From Candidatus Tumulicola scandinaviensis (GTDB taxonomy: Bacteria; Vulcanimicrobiota; Vulcanimicrobiia; Vulcanimicrobiales; Vulcanimicrobiaceae), in NCBI GenBank assembly GCA_003140835.1, contig PLLA01000097.1, positions 1 to 64,000 on the forward strand: a stretch of DNA of 64,000 nucleotides. The letters run 5' to 3'. Positions 1 through 8,725 of the stretch are shown piece after piece. Positions within the stretch are counted from its first letter, which is position 1. Each line of letters opens with the position of its first letter. The position numbers were made by a program, and so were the translations under genes. The notes under the pieces are model-generated. The model made no database searches, had not been told where the DNA came from, and worked only from the letters and a program-made list of their open reading frames with translations.

Positions 1-588
1 CGCCTCGTTGATCATCGGCATCAGGACGCGATTCGAGACGAATCCGGGGAAATCGCGCACCTCCACCGGGGTTTTCCCCATCTGCTCGGCCAAATCGCGC
101 GTGAAATCGTAGGTCGTTTGCGAGGTGGCGATGCCGCGGATGATCTCGACGAGCGCCATCACGGGCACCGGGTTCATGAAATGCATGCCGATGACGCGTT
201 CGGGGCGGCGCGTCACTGCGCCGAGGATGGTGATCGAGATCGAGGAGGTGTTGCTGGCCAGAATCGCTGGCGGCGCGCACTGCGCGTCGAGCGCGCGGAA
301 AATGGCGAGCTTCGTTTCGAGGTGTTCGCTCGCCGCCTCGATCGCCAGATCGACGTCGAGCGACTCGATCGCCGGAGCGGCGACGATTCGTTCGAGGATA
401 GCGGCGCGCGTCGCTGCGTCGATACGGCCCTTTTCGACGCTGCGGTCGAGATTTTTGGCAATACCCGCAACGCCGCGAGCGATGAGCTCCGGCGTTCGGT
501 CGTTCAAGAGAACGGCGTGGCCGCTCGCGGCCGCCACCTGCGCGATGCCCGAGCCCATTTGGCCGGCACCCACGACGGCGATCTTCAA
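1..588 (-). CDS. 3-hydroxybutyryl-CoA dehydrogenase (C-terminus beyond window)
   Basis: NAD(P)-dependent oxidation of 3-hydroxyacyl-CoA to 3-oxoacyl-CoA, as in butyrate or fatty-acid metabolism; cytosolic. The first 196 residues are visible. A Rossmann motif GAGQMGSG lies at residues 7-14, NTSS at 113-116, the catalytic-His segment GMHFMNPVP around 134-142 (His136), and PGFVSNR around 181-187, all typical of the HBD/PaaH family. The only usable start is TTG at 588, because TGA lies in frame a few codons upstream and there is no ATG or GTG between. It begins 18 bases after the thiolase stop, so the two are probably co-transcribed and catalyse consecutive steps (3-hydroxyacyl-CoA to 3-oxoacyl-CoA, then thiolysis). 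The C-terminal helical domain runs off the window edge. Confidence 0.9.
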   Translation of the reverse strand, partial: MKIAVVGAGQMGSGIAQVAAASGHAVLLNDRTPELIARGVAGIAKNLDRSVEKGRIDAATRAAILERIVAAPAIESLDVDLAIEAASEHLETKLAIFRALDAQCAPPAILASNTSSISITILGAVTRRPERVIGMHFMNPVPVMALVEIIRGIATSQTTYDFTRDLAEQMGKTPVEVRDFPGFVSNRVLMPMINEA

Positions 589-606
589 GACAACGTCATT
601 TCAACG

Positions 607-1950
607 TCAGCCGACCCGAACCAGCAGCGCGTCGCCCTGGCCACCGCCCGAACAAATCGAGGCGATTCCGTAGCCGCCGCCGCGCTTGCGGAGCTGGTTG
701 ATGACGGTCCCAACCAAGCGCGCTCCCGAGGCTCCGATCGGATGTCCCATCGCGACGGCGCCGCCGTAGAGGTTGATCGCGCTTTCGTCGAGCCCGAGAT
801 TTCGCGCCGATGCGAGGGCCACTGCCGAAAACGCTTCGTTGATCTCCCACACCGCAATATCGCTGCGTGTCAAACCAACGCGGTCGAGCAGTTTTTGAGC
901 CGCCATCGCGGGCGTCAAACAAATGTACGGCGAGTCCCACGCCACGGTCGCATGGTCGACGATCGTCGCGAGCGCCTCGTAGCCGTGCTGCGCCGCGTAC
1001 TCCGCATCGGCGAGAATCAAGGCGGCCGCCCCATCGTTCACGCCCGGTGCGTTGCCGGCGGTAATGGTTCCGTCTTTCTCCAGCGGACGCAGTTTGCCCA
1101 TCGTTTCGATGCTGGCATCGGCGCGCACCGCTTCGTCGCGATCGACCAAGATCGCCGCTTCGTCGCCGGCCACGAACGGGCCGTACTTCTCGTAGTCGAG
1201 GGTGAACTGCGCGGACGGTTCGTGATCCCACATGCGGCTGCCAGCGCCACCAACTGCGGCCGGAACGCGGACTTGGCCTCGCCGCGGCAGCTGCTTGACG
1301 ACGACCTTTCCTTTGGCTTTCGTTGCGACGTTCACGGGAACGATTTCGTCGGCAAACGCGCCCGACGCGTGCGTCGCGGCGCTGCGATGATGGCTCGCGA
1401 GCGCGAAGCGATCTTGCTCTTCGCGAGTGAAGCCGAGCTCTGAAGCAACCTTACTTCCTTGCGTCGCCATGGTCATGGGAAAGTATTGATCCCACAAACC
1501 GTCGTAAATCATCGCATCGACGAGCGCTCCGTCACCGAAGCGATAACCCCAGCGCGCGTCTCGCAATAGGTAGGGCGCGTTCGACATCGACTCCATGCCG
1601 CCGGCGGCGACGACGGCGTTGGCGCCCGCGTTGATCGACCGCATCGCGTTTACCACGGCGAGCAGGCCCGACGCGCACACTTTGTTGACGGTATCGGCCG
1701 TCACGGTTTTTGCCAGACCGGCTTTGAAGATCACCTGGCGGGCAGGATTCTGGCCGACGCCCGCCTGCAGCACCTCGCCGAAGACGGCGTGTTCGATTTC
1801 GCTCGGATCGATCTTCGCGCGCTCGATGGCGCCGGCCAGGGCGACCGCTCCTAACGTGGTGGCGTTGAGCGGGGCCAGGCCTCCGCCGAGCTTGCCGAAC
1901 GGCGTGCGGGCCATCGAAAGAACGACGGCTTTGGAATTCGTTGAAGTCAT
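607..1950 (-). CDS. Acetyl-CoA acetyltransferase (thiolase II family)
   Basis: Condenses or cleaves acetoacetyl-CoA and related 3-oxoacyl-CoA. In the 447-residue protein the nucleophilic Cys lies in NKVCASGL (Cys92), the His in AMGHPIGASG (about 403) and the second catalytic Cys in ICSGGGQG (about 433), the full thiolase triad. It is some 45 residues longer than usual because of an extra segment between roughly residues 205 and 255, before the GNAPGVNDGAAA motif. I chose ATG at 1950; an upstream in-frame start would add 15 Arg-rich residues with no family match. The downstream neighbour is 3-hydroxyacyl-CoA dehydrogenase, 18 bases away. Confidence 0.92.
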   Translation of the reverse strand: MTSTNSKAVVLSMARTPFGKLGGGLAPLNATTLGAVALAGAIERAKIDPSEIEHAVFGEVLQAGVGQNPARQVIFKAGLAKTVTADTVNKVCASGLLAVVNAMRSINAGANAVVAAGGMESMSNAPYLLRDARWGYRFGDGALVDAMIYDGLWDQYFPMTMATQGSKVASELGFTREEQDRFALASHHRSAATHASGAFADEIVPVNVATKAKGKVVVKQLPRRGQVRVPAAVGGAGSRMWDHEPSAQFTLDYEKYGPFVAGDEAAILVDRDEAVRADASIETMGKLRPLEKDGTITAGNAPGVNDGAAALILADAEYAAQHGYEALATIVDHATVAWDSPYICLTPAMAAQKLLDRVGLTRSDIAVWEINEAFSAVALASARNLGLDESAINLYGGAVAMGHPIGASGARLVGTVINQLRKRGGGYGIASICSGGGQGDALLVRVG

Positions 1951-2063
1951 AGCCCGATGGCCTTCGCGCGCCGTCGCGCACACCCCTCGGCTCAATCGCG
2001 GCTTTCCTACGCTCCGAGTCCAGCGGCCTCACGCTTGGCGTCCGGCATGCATTCAGGGAATCT

Positions 2064-2927
2064 TCAGTGTCTAACGACGATAGGGCAATTGTCGCATTCG
2101 AATTGAATGGTCACGTGCGTGATGCCGAACTGCACTTGAAGACACCGGTCAATTTCGCGCAACACTTCGGTTGCTTCGCTGAGGCGGCGATCTTCGAGCC
2201 GCACGTGGGCCGACAACGCGTGCGATCCGCTGCCGATCGACCACACGTGGAGGTCGTGAACTCCCGAGATTCCGGCGATGCGCTCGAGGTGGTCGATCAG
2301 CTTGGATGCGTCGACGTCGCCGGGCATGCTTTCGAGCAAAACGTTGGTCGCATCGCGCATCACACGAAACACGCCGGCGACGATGATCGCGGCAACGAAC
2401 AGCGACAGCGCCGGATCGATCCACGCCAAGTGGGTGAGCGCGATGACGACGCCGCCGGCGATCACCGCCGCCGCGCCGAGGGCGTCTCCCAGCACGTGAA
2501 ATAGCGCCGCTCGTACGTTCAAGTCGCGCTGGCTCTGGCGGTGCAGCACCACGCCGACGCAGACGTTGAGTGCGAGTCCGATCGCCGCCACCCCCGCCAT
2601 GGTCGCCGCGTGCGGTTCCACCGGAGCGCCGAAGCGGCGCACCGCAGCATACGCGATGACGATGGTAGCGACCAATAACAACGTTCCGTTGACGAGCGCA
2701 CCGAGCACTTCGATACGTCCGTATCCGAAGGTCCGTCGCGGATCGGCCGGACGCGCCGCACCCGCGGCTGCGACCAACGCTAGGCCCAACGCGAACAGGT
2801 CCATACACACGTGAACCGCATCGCTGGTGAGCGCCAAGCTGTGCGAGCGGGCGCCACCCCAAAACTCGAGCGCCGCGACGAATGCCGTCGCGACGAGCGC
2901 AAACACCAACCCGCGCTGCGTCGTCAC
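2064..2927 (-). CDS. Cation diffusion facilitator (zinc/cobalt-type) exporter
   Basis: Inner-membrane proton/divalent metal antiporter of the CDF family (CzcD/ZitB type), 287 residues. About six membrane segments occupy roughly the first 200 residues. The metal site shows as HSLALTSDAVH in the second helix and HVLGDALG in the fifth, the paired HxxxD motifs of zinc CDFs. FGYGRIEVLGAL in the cytosolic loop is also a family signature. The C-terminal cytosolic domain has HDLHVWSIGSGSHALSAHV and ends in FECDNCPIVVRH, with Cys and His suited to metal binding. GTG at 2927 is chosen because it places the first helix near the N-terminus; there is no clear ribosome site. It lies 8 bases after the methyltransferase-like gene. 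Confidence 0.9.
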   Translation of the reverse strand: MTTQRGLVFALVATAFVAALEFWGGARSHSLALTSDAVHVCMDLFALGLALVAAAGAARPADPRRTFGYGRIEVLGALVNGTLLLVATIVIAYAAVRRFGAPVEPHAATMAGVAAIGLALNVCVGVVLHRQSQRDLNVRAALFHVLGDALGAAAVIAGGVVIALTHLAWIDPALSLFVAAIIVAGVFRVMRDATNVLLESMPGDVDASKLIDHLERIAGISGVHDLHVWSIGSGSHALSAHVRLEDRRLSEATEVLREIDRCLQVQFGITHVTIQFECDNCPIVVRH

Positions 2928-2935
2928 GAGCGCGA

Positions 2936-3532
2936 TTAGGCTTTGATGGCCTTGAGCGCGAGCGCGGCCAGCATTGCGCCGAACGTAAGGAACGTTTTGG
3001 TTTCCGCATCTTTGATGACGGCCGGCCGCCACGTTCCGGCACCGTTCGGCATCGGTTCGAGCTGCGGAACGACCGGCGGCACGCGTTCGCAGTAGCGTTC
3101 GAACTCCTCACCGAATTGCGAGTGCAAGAAACGCTCTTCGTGCGGGACGATCGCACAATAGACGCCGGCCATGGCGGCCAGCGAACCGGCGACCAGGGCC
3201 GCGCGCACGCCGGACGAGTTCTTTCCGGTGAACGCAACGGCGAAGCCGAGCGCGGTCAGAAAATTGCCCGCATAAAGCGGGTTGCGAACGTACCCGTACG
3301 GACCGGCGGTAACCAGCTCCGGTGCGCTGACGACGTCGCCGCGCGTGCTGACGCCGGAGTAACCGACCGCCCAGCATCGGACGAGTTCGCCGGCGATAGC
3401 GATCGGTAGCCCAAGGGTGACGCTCAGCGCGCTGGGTTTTCCGAACGCCGCCAACCCGACTGCCGGGAGGGCCAGCAACGCGCCGCGGTTTTTAAAAACG
3501 AACGCTCGCACGTCGTCGACCGGCTCGGACAC
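2936..3532 (-). CDS. Isoprenylcysteine carboxyl methyltransferase-like membrane protein
   Basis: A 198-residue multi-span membrane protein of the ICMT/PEMT-like methyltransferase superfamily. The diagnostic segment GPYGYVRNPLYAGNFL (around residues 106-121) is followed by EERFLHSQFGEEFERYCERVP, matching the SAM-binding C-terminal pattern of the family. The substrate cannot be read from the sequence. Bacterial members may methylate lipids or small molecules. The GTG start at 3532 overlaps the TAG of the upstream reductase by one base and has a strong AAGGAG site just upstream. An alternative upstream start would add 77 unlikely residues. Confidence 0.8.
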   Translation of the reverse strand: MSEPVDDVRAFVFKNRGALLALPAVGLAAFGKPSALSVTLGLPIAIAGELVRCWAVGYSGVSTRGDVVSAPELVTAGPYGYVRNPLYAGNFLTALGFAVAFTGKNSSGVRAALVAGSLAAMAGVYCAIVPHEERFLHSQFGEEFERYCERVPPVVPQLEPMPNGAGTWRPAVIKDAETKTFLTFGAMLAALALKAIKA

Positions 3533-4464
3533 TAGAGCTTCTCCTTTTCGAGCGCCGCCGCGTAAATCTCGCGCAGCGAACGGGCGAGGGGTATCGCCGG
3601 CGTCCACCCGGTGCGAGCGCGAAGTTTCTCGGCACTTCCGACGAACAGCGGCACGTCGAGCGGACGCATGCGTTGCGGATCTTCGCGGACCTCCACCGGG
3701 ACGCCCGCGATCGCGATCAGGTCGCGCAACACGTCGCGCACTTTGACGGCGGCCCCGCGACAAACGTTATAGACCTGACCGGATTCGCCGTCACGCGCCA
3801 GCGCGAGATAAGCCGCGACCACGTCGCGGACGTCGAGAAAATCGCGTGCGGCGTTGAGGTTCCCGACCAGCAAAACCGGCGATCCGCCGGCCGCGATCGC
3901 GGCCAGCTGATGCGCTAAAGACGGCACCACGAAACGGTCGCTTTGACCCGAGCCGATGTGGTTGAATGCGCGCGCCACCACGACGTCGAGCGCGAACGCC
4001 CGCGCTTCCGCGAGCAGGATCGCTTCGGCGGCGGCTTTGCTGGCGGCATACGGCGTCGCCGGACGCAGTTCGAGCGTCTCGTGCAGCGGGAAATCGGCCG
4101 CCTCGCGCGGACCGTAGACTTCGGCCGAACTGGTGAACACGATGCGCGGCATCTTCTCGCCCGAGCGCGCGTAATCGCGCACCGCTTGCGCCACACGAGC
4201 GGTTCCGATTGCGTTGGTTTCGTAGGTCGCCGCCGGCGCTGCAAACGAGTCCGGAACGAATGTTTGAGCGGCGAGATGGAACACCACGTCGGGCCGCGCG
4301 ATGTCGAGCGCGGCTCGAATCGAAGCGACCTCGGCCACGTCGATCGGCAACGAGCCGCCATCGTGCGGACCTCCGCACGCCACGACGTCCTCGCCTGCGC
4401 GCCGCAAGGCATCGACCAGGTAATGCCCGACGAAGCCACTGGCCCCGGTCACTAATGCCCGCAC
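3532..4464 (-). CDS. rmd: NAD-dependent epimerase/reductase, probable GDP-4-keto-6-deoxymannose reductase
   Basis: Extended short-chain dehydrogenase, 310 residues. The N-terminal nucleotide motif is TGASGFVGHYL (6-16). The active site has FTSSAEVYGPRE and PYAASKAAAEA (Tyr-x3-Lys). The directly upstream gene is GDP-mannose 4,6-dehydratase, so the likely reaction is NAD(P)H reduction of GDP-4-keto-6-deoxymannose to GDP-D-rhamnose (Rmd) or GDP-6-deoxytalose. The stereochemistry cannot be read here, and a bifunctional epimerase (fucose synthase) is less likely because of the short length. Gap of 14 bases to gmd. Confidence 0.82.
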   Translation of the reverse strand: MRALVTGASGFVGHYLVDALRRAGEDVVACGGPHDGGSLPIDVAEVASIRAALDIARPDVVFHLAAQTFVPDSFAAPAATYETNAIGTARVAQAVRDYARSGEKMPRIVFTSSAEVYGPREAADFPLHETLELRPATPYAASKAAAEAILLAEARAFALDVVVARAFNHIGSGQSDRFVVPSLAHQLAAIAAGGSPVLLVGNLNAARDFLDVRDVVAAYLALARDGESGQVYNVCRGAAVKVRDVLRDLIAIAGVPVEVREDPQRMRPLDVPLFVGSAEKLRARTGWTPAIPLARSLREIYAAALEKEKL

Positions 4465-4478
4465 GCAGCCGTCCTGCG

Positions 4479-5456
4479 TTATGCCGGCGCGCGATCGGCA
4501 AGGCGATCGAGGTCGGCCTTGACCATCATCTCCACGAGCTGTTCGAACGTCACCTCCGGAACCCAGCCGAGTTGACGGCGGGCTTTACCCGCGTCCCCGA
4601 TGAGCATATCGACTTCGGCCGGCCGCACGAAGCGCGGATCGGTGACGACGTACGGTTCGTACGAGCCGAGACCGGCCGCGTCGAACGCGATTCGAACGAA
4701 ATCCCGCACGCTGTGCGTGCGTCCGGTGGCGATGACGTAGTCGTCGGGCGCGTCGTCCTGCAACATCAGCCACATGGCGCGCACGTAGTCGCCCGCAAAG
4801 CCCCAATCGCGCTGCGCGTCCAAATTTCCAAGGCGGAGATTACTCGCCAAGCCCAGCTTGATGCGCGCGACTCCGTCGGAGATCTTCCGCGTAACGAACT
4901 CTTTGCCGCGACGCGGCGATTCGTGGTTGAAGAGCATTCCGCTGCATGCGAACATATCGTACGACTCGCGGTAGTTGACGGTTATCCAATGGCCGTACAC
5001 CTTAGCAACCCCATACGGGCTGCGCGGATAGAACGGCGTCGTCTCGGTTTGCGGGACCTCCACGACCTTACCGAACATTTCGGAACTCGAGGCCTGATAG
5101 AAGCGAATCGACTGATCGACGTGACGAACTGCTTCCAACGCGCGGGTAACGCCGAGCGCGGTGAACTCCCCGGTAAGCACCGGCTGGGTCCACGAAGCCG
5201 GTACGAACGACTGCGCCGCGAGATTGTAGAATTCGTCGGGCCGAACGTCGTTGACGATCGACGTCATCGACGTCTGATCGAGCAAGTCACCCGAAACGAT
5301 CTCGATGTTTTCGACGATGTGTTCGATGCGCTCGTGCACCTCGGTACTCGTGCGGCGCGTCATCCCGACGACGCGATAACCTTTGTCGAGCAGAAATTCG
5401 GCCAGGTACGAGCCGTCCTGACCGGTGATGCCCGTAATGAGTGCGGTTTTCTGCAA
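4479..5456 (-). CDS. gmd: GDP-mannose 4,6-dehydratase
   Basis: First committed step to GDP-6-deoxyhexoses: GDP-mannose to GDP-4-keto-6-deoxymannose, NADP-dependent, cytosolic. The 325-residue protein begins with [19 protein letters not shown], the family's hallmark GxxGxxG. The catalytic region is [11 protein letters not shown] and [32 protein letters not shown] and [14 protein letters not shown] are also typical GMD segments. Slightly short against the usual 340-370, but all core motifs are present. It sits 60 bases downstream of kamE and feeds the adjacent reductase, supplying a deoxyhexose for the surface glycan. Confidence 0.95.
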   Translation of the reverse strand: MQKTALITGITGQDGSYLAEFLLDKGYRVVGMTRRTSTEVHERIEHIVENIEIVSGDLLDQTSMTSIVNDVRPDEFYNLAAQSFVPASWTQPVLTGEFTALGVTRALEAVRHVDQSIRFYQASSSEMFGKVVEVPQTETTPFYPRSPYGVAKVYGHWITVNYRESYDMFACSGMLFNHESPRRGKEFVTRKISDGVARIKLGLASNLRLGNLDAQRDWGFAGDYVRAMWLMLQDDAPDDYVIATGRTHSVRDFVRIAFDAAGLGSYEPYVVTDPRFVRPAEVDMLIGDAGKARRQLGWVPEVTFEQLVEMMVKADLDRLADRAPA

Positions 5457-5516
5457 GCTAACGCCCTGCTCTGGAAGGTTGGTTCATAGCTCTCCAAGGG
5501 TTGACGGGAAAATCGT

Positions 5517-6269
5517 TCAGACTCGAGTTTCTTCGCGTAAGCGATGCGCCAGCGTTACGGCAATGAAGGCCGCGACTTCGCTCGGCAACGTTCCGCGGCC
5601 GAAGCCGGCATCGTAGCCCAGCTCGCTGGCCATCAGATTGGTGACGCGCGGTCCACCGCACACGAGCACCACCCGGTCGCGAAGGCCTTCGGCTTCCAAC
5701 AGTTCTGCCAGTTCGGTAAAATTCTTTAGATCGCTGCCCTTTTGGGTGACCACTTGGGACGCCAAGATCGCATCGACGGCATGCAGCTTGGTAAAAGCGA
5801 CGAGATCTTCGGGCGCGACTTGACTGCCCAAATTGAAGGTCTCGAACGAATGGTAGCGTTCTAAACCATAATCGCCTTTGTAGCCCTTCATATTGAGAAT
5901 GGCATCGATGCCGACGGTGTGCGCGTCGGTGCCGATGCACGCTCCGGCCACCCGAAGCTTGCGCCCGATACGGTCGAGGACGTAGGCATCGACCTCCTCC
6001 ATCGTCATCGCGTGCGTGCGGACCGACGGCGCGTGGATGGTCTCGAGGTCGACGCCTTGCGGCGTGCTGGCATACAGGACGAAAAAGGAAAAGCCGCCGG
6101 CGATCGGCCGCCCTTCGACCACCTGCACGTCGGCAAAGCCCATTTTGCCGGCTAGCTGGCGGGCCGCTTCGTCGGCGGTTTCGCTCCACTCCACCGGAAG
6201 CGTGAACGACATCTGCACTTTGCCGTCATTCATCGTATCGCCATACGGCTTGATCAATCTTCCGGTCAT
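5517..6269 (-). CDS. kamE: Lysine 5,6-aminomutase beta subunit (B12- and PLP-binding)
   Basis: Small subunit of adenosylcobalamin-dependent lysine 5,6-aminomutase, which moves the terminal amino group of D-lysine or L-beta-lysine to C5 in lysine fermentation. The 250-residue protein carries the base-off cobalamin motif DAHTVG (Asp115, His117). Eleven residues later Lys128 (in ILNMKGYKG) matches the lysine that holds PLP in the known enzyme, so both cofactor residues appear intact. The ATG at 6269 overlaps the kamD TGA (ATGA), implying translational coupling. The remaining lysine-fermentation genes are not adjacent; a likely kal lies near 51 kb. Confidence 0.93.
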   Translation of the reverse strand: MTGRLIKPYGDTMNDGKVQMSFTLPVEWSETADEAARQLAGKMGFADVQVVEGRPIAGGFSFFVLYASTPQGVDLETIHAPSVRTHAMTMEEVDAYVLDRIGRKLRVAGACIGTDAHTVGIDAILNMKGYKGDYGLERYHSFETFNLGSQVAPEDLVAFTKLHAVDAILASQVVTQKGSDLKNFTELAELLEAEGLRDRVVLVCGGPRVTNLMASELGYDAGFGRGTLPSEVAAFIAVTLAHRLREETRV

Positions 6270-7819
6270 GCCGTAAATGGTTCGCCGCGCAACGCGTTCT
6301 CGAACGGATTGACGTAGCCGGCCGCACGGGGAAATACTCCGTCGAATCCGCGGCCGCCGTCGGGCGACCGCTTGACGTCGGCAAAGAGCGCAGCATCGAT
6401 GGCGGCCATCAAGCCCATGCCGGCCACCCGATCCAACAGCGCTTCGCAACCGGCGAGCACGTCCTCGGCCCGCCGCTCGATTCGGCCGCCCGGCCGAAGC
6501 GCGATTTCGTCGCCGAAGTGACGCGCGGTATTCATGATGTAGCGCGCGTTTTCGATCGAAAGCGCGCGGTCGGCGAGATACGGCGTGTGGATCGCTTCGG
6601 TGAGCATTCCGCACAAGTGGATCGTCTGCCCGGTCATCACCGACGTAAGATTGAACAGCGCGTCGACGAGATGCCCCTTGAAGATGTCGCCGGTCATGTG
6701 CTTGGTGGGCGGCATGTACTTCAGCGGCGCGTTCGGGAATATCTGGCGCGCCAACTGTGCTTGCGCGACCTGAAACAGAAAGCCGTCTTCGAGGCCGGGG
6801 TCGATCTCGTACGCGTCGCCGAGACCGATCTGCGCGTCCGGCATGCCGGCCCGATGGGCGAACTCTTCGTTGATGAATTGCGAGGCGAGCACCGCCGGCG
6901 CCTGATCGACGGCATCGGCCGTCGTGAGATAGTTGTCCTCTCCGGTGTTGATGACGATGCCGGAGTAGGCGTTGAGCATGCGGCTGAAATGCTGGTCCAC
7001 GAACGTGCGCTTCATATTGATGTCGCGAAAGAGAATGCCGTACATCGAATCATTGAGCAGCATGTCGAGCCGCTCCAGCGCGGCGGTCGCCGCGATTTCC
7101 GGCATGCACAGCCCGCTCGCGTAGTTGGTGAGCATGACGTAGCGGCCGAGTTTTTCGGAAACCTGGTCGAGCGCCGCGCGCATGATGCGGAAGTTGGCCT
7201 GGGTGGCATACGTCCCGCCGAAACCTTCGGTGGTCGGGCCAAATGGAACGAAGTCGAGCAGCGACTGCCCGGTAGAGCGAATCACGGCGATGATTTGAGC
7301 GCCGGCCTCGGCCGCCGCTACCGCGGCCGAGCGATCCTCGTAGATGTTGCCGCTGGCGACGATCACGTAGAGCAGCGGCGGCGGGAGTTGCGGCCAGCGC
7401 GCGAGCAACGCCTGGCGTTCTTCGCGCCTGACGCGCAGGTGCGCCAGAGCCGACTCGACGTGGGGGCGCAAGGCGCCCAGCGCCGCCGCGTCGGGCACAC
7501 CAGCGAAATCGGCCAGCGCGTAGCGGCCAACGGCGATGGCTTCACCGAGTACGCCCGGGTCGAGCCCCGTCTCGGCGACGCCGCGCCCAAACGCCAGTGC
7601 GGCACCGCGCCGGCGCTCCGCCTCGGGGAGCGCGTCGACAATAAGGTTTGCCACCGGAACGTCGTCGGGCCCCACGCCGTCGACGCCGAAAAGGCGCAGC
7701 ACCGCGCGCTCGACCGAGACGGTCGAATGGGCGGCGATGAACTCTTGGACCGGCGCGGCGATGGCGGACGCTAACGCCCGGCAGCGGTCGACGGCGGTGC
7801 GATCGATCCGTAGTTCCAC
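6266..7819 (-). CDS. kamD: Lysine 5,6-aminomutase alpha subunit
   Basis: Large TIM-barrel subunit of the cobalamin/PLP-dependent lysine 5,6-aminomutase, 517 residues, the expected length. Recognisable family stretches include IIAVIRSTGQSLLDFVPFG, TEGFGGTYATQANFRIMR, NYASGLCMPEIA, PPTKHMTGDIFKGH and LTEAIHTPYLADR. The start is GTG at 7819. No Shine-Dalgarno sequence is visible, and the 57 bases after the reductase gene hold TAAGAT about 20 bases ahead, which might be a weak promoter element. It is directly followed by kamE with a 4-base overlap. The pair sits between deoxysugar genes, which is odd for a catabolic enzyme. Confidence 0.95.
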   Translation of the reverse strand: MELRIDRTAVDRCRALASAIAAPVQEFIAAHSTVSVERAVLRLFGVDGVGPDDVPVANLIVDALPEAERRRGAALAFGRGVAETGLDPGVLGEAIAVGRYALADFAGVPDAAALGALRPHVESALAHLRVRREERQALLARWPQLPPPLLYVIVASGNIYEDRSAAVAAAEAGAQIIAVIRSTGQSLLDFVPFGPTTEGFGGTYATQANFRIMRAALDQVSEKLGRYVMLTNYASGLCMPEIAATAALERLDMLLNDSMYGILFRDINMKRTFVDQHFSRMLNAYSGIVINTGEDNYLTTADAVDQAPAVLASQFINEEFAHRAGMPDAQIGLGDAYEIDPGLEDGFLFQVAQAQLARQIFPNAPLKYMPPTKHMTGDIFKGHLVDALFNLTSVMTGQTIHLCGMLTEAIHTPYLADRALSIENARYIMNTARHFGDEIALRPGGRIERRAEDVLAGCEALLDRVAGMGLMAAIDAALFADVKRSPDGGRGFDGVFPRAAGYVNPFENALRGEPFTA

Positions 7820-7876
7820 GGTGGGATGTTTATCTTACGGCTTTTGGAGGGCCTGGCTCGACCGTGTGAGTCCTAT

Positions 7877-8725
7877 TCAAAGGCTCCCAAGATAGGCCGC
7901 GATTCCTTGGCGCCACGAGGGCATGTCGAAGCCGAGGGCCCGCAGTTTCCCGCTCTCCAAGGCAGAGAAAGCCGGACGCCGGGCGGCCATTTTCCATTCC
8001 CGCGCGGAAATCGGCTCGACGGCATAGTCGATCCCCGCCTGGGCCAGCGCCTCGCACGCGAAGTCGTACCAGGTCACCGGGCCGGCGTTGGCGGCGTGAT
8101 ACAGTCCCGTTTCCCCGCTCTCGACCAACGCGAGCAGCGCCTCAGCCAAATGGCCGGCGAAGGTCGGGGACGCCCACACGTCGTTGACGATTCGTAAAGG
8201 CTCGTTGGCGCGAGCCTGCGCGATGACGCGATCGACGAACGTGTAACCCTTCGTGGCAGAGGGTCGCAGGCCGTACACTCCGCAAGTGCGCACCACCAGG
8301 GCGCGCGATCCGGCGGCCTCGACCAACAGTTCGCCGGCCAGCTTTGAAACGCCGTAGGCGGAGATTGGGTGAACCGGATCGTCTTCGACGTACGGCCGTG
8401 TCGACGTACCGTCGAAAACGTAGTCGCTGCTGACCGTGACGAAGAGGACGTCGCGATCGCGGCACGCACGGGCGGCGCGTGCGACGGCTACGGCATTGAC
8501 GGCAAGCGCGCGATCCGGCTCCGCCTCACACCGGTCCACGTTATGAAATGCCGCGCAATTCACGACCGCCGCCGGGACGACGCGGTCGATGGCGGCCGCC
8601 AGCGCATCCGTATTTTCGAGATCGAGGTCGGCGTGCGCCGGTGCCGTAACGTCGTAGTCCGTCCACCGGCGCCGAATTTCGGTGCCGAGTTGTCCGGAAC
8701 CGCCGATCACCAGCACCCGGTTCAT
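7877..8725 (-). CDS. rfbD: dTDP-4-dehydrorhamnose reductase
   Basis: Last step of dTDP-L-rhamnose synthesis (NADPH reduction of dTDP-4-keto-L-rhamnose), 282 residues. It has VLVIGGSGQLGTEI at 4-17, AAFHNVDRCE, TVSSDYVFDGTSTRPYVEDD, PISAYGVSKLAGE (catalytic Tyr-x3-Lys) and VVRTCGVYG, all RmlD signatures. It overlaps the preceding flippase gene's stop by ATGA. An RmlC-family epimerase starts divergently at 10202, but RmlA and RmlB are not in the window. Confidence 0.93.
   Translation of the reverse strand: MNRVLVIGGSGQLGTEIRRRWTDYDVTAPAHADLDLENTDALAAAIDRVVPAAVVNCAAFHNVDRCEAEPDRALAVNAVAVARAARACRDRDVLFVTVSSDYVFDGTSTRPYVEDDPVHPISAYGVSKLAGELLVEAAGSRALVVRTCGVYGLRPSATKGYTFVDRVIAQARANEPLRIVNDVWASPTFAGHLAEALLALVESGETGLYHAANAGPVTWYDFACEALAQAGIDYAVEPISAREWKMAARRPAFSALESGKLRALGFDMPSWRQGIAAYLGSL

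Noticed and set aside
118-1443. A 441-codon plus-strand frame over the HBD and thiolase genes
   Set aside because: Shadow of two well-supported minus-strand genes; Arg/His-rich and without motifs.
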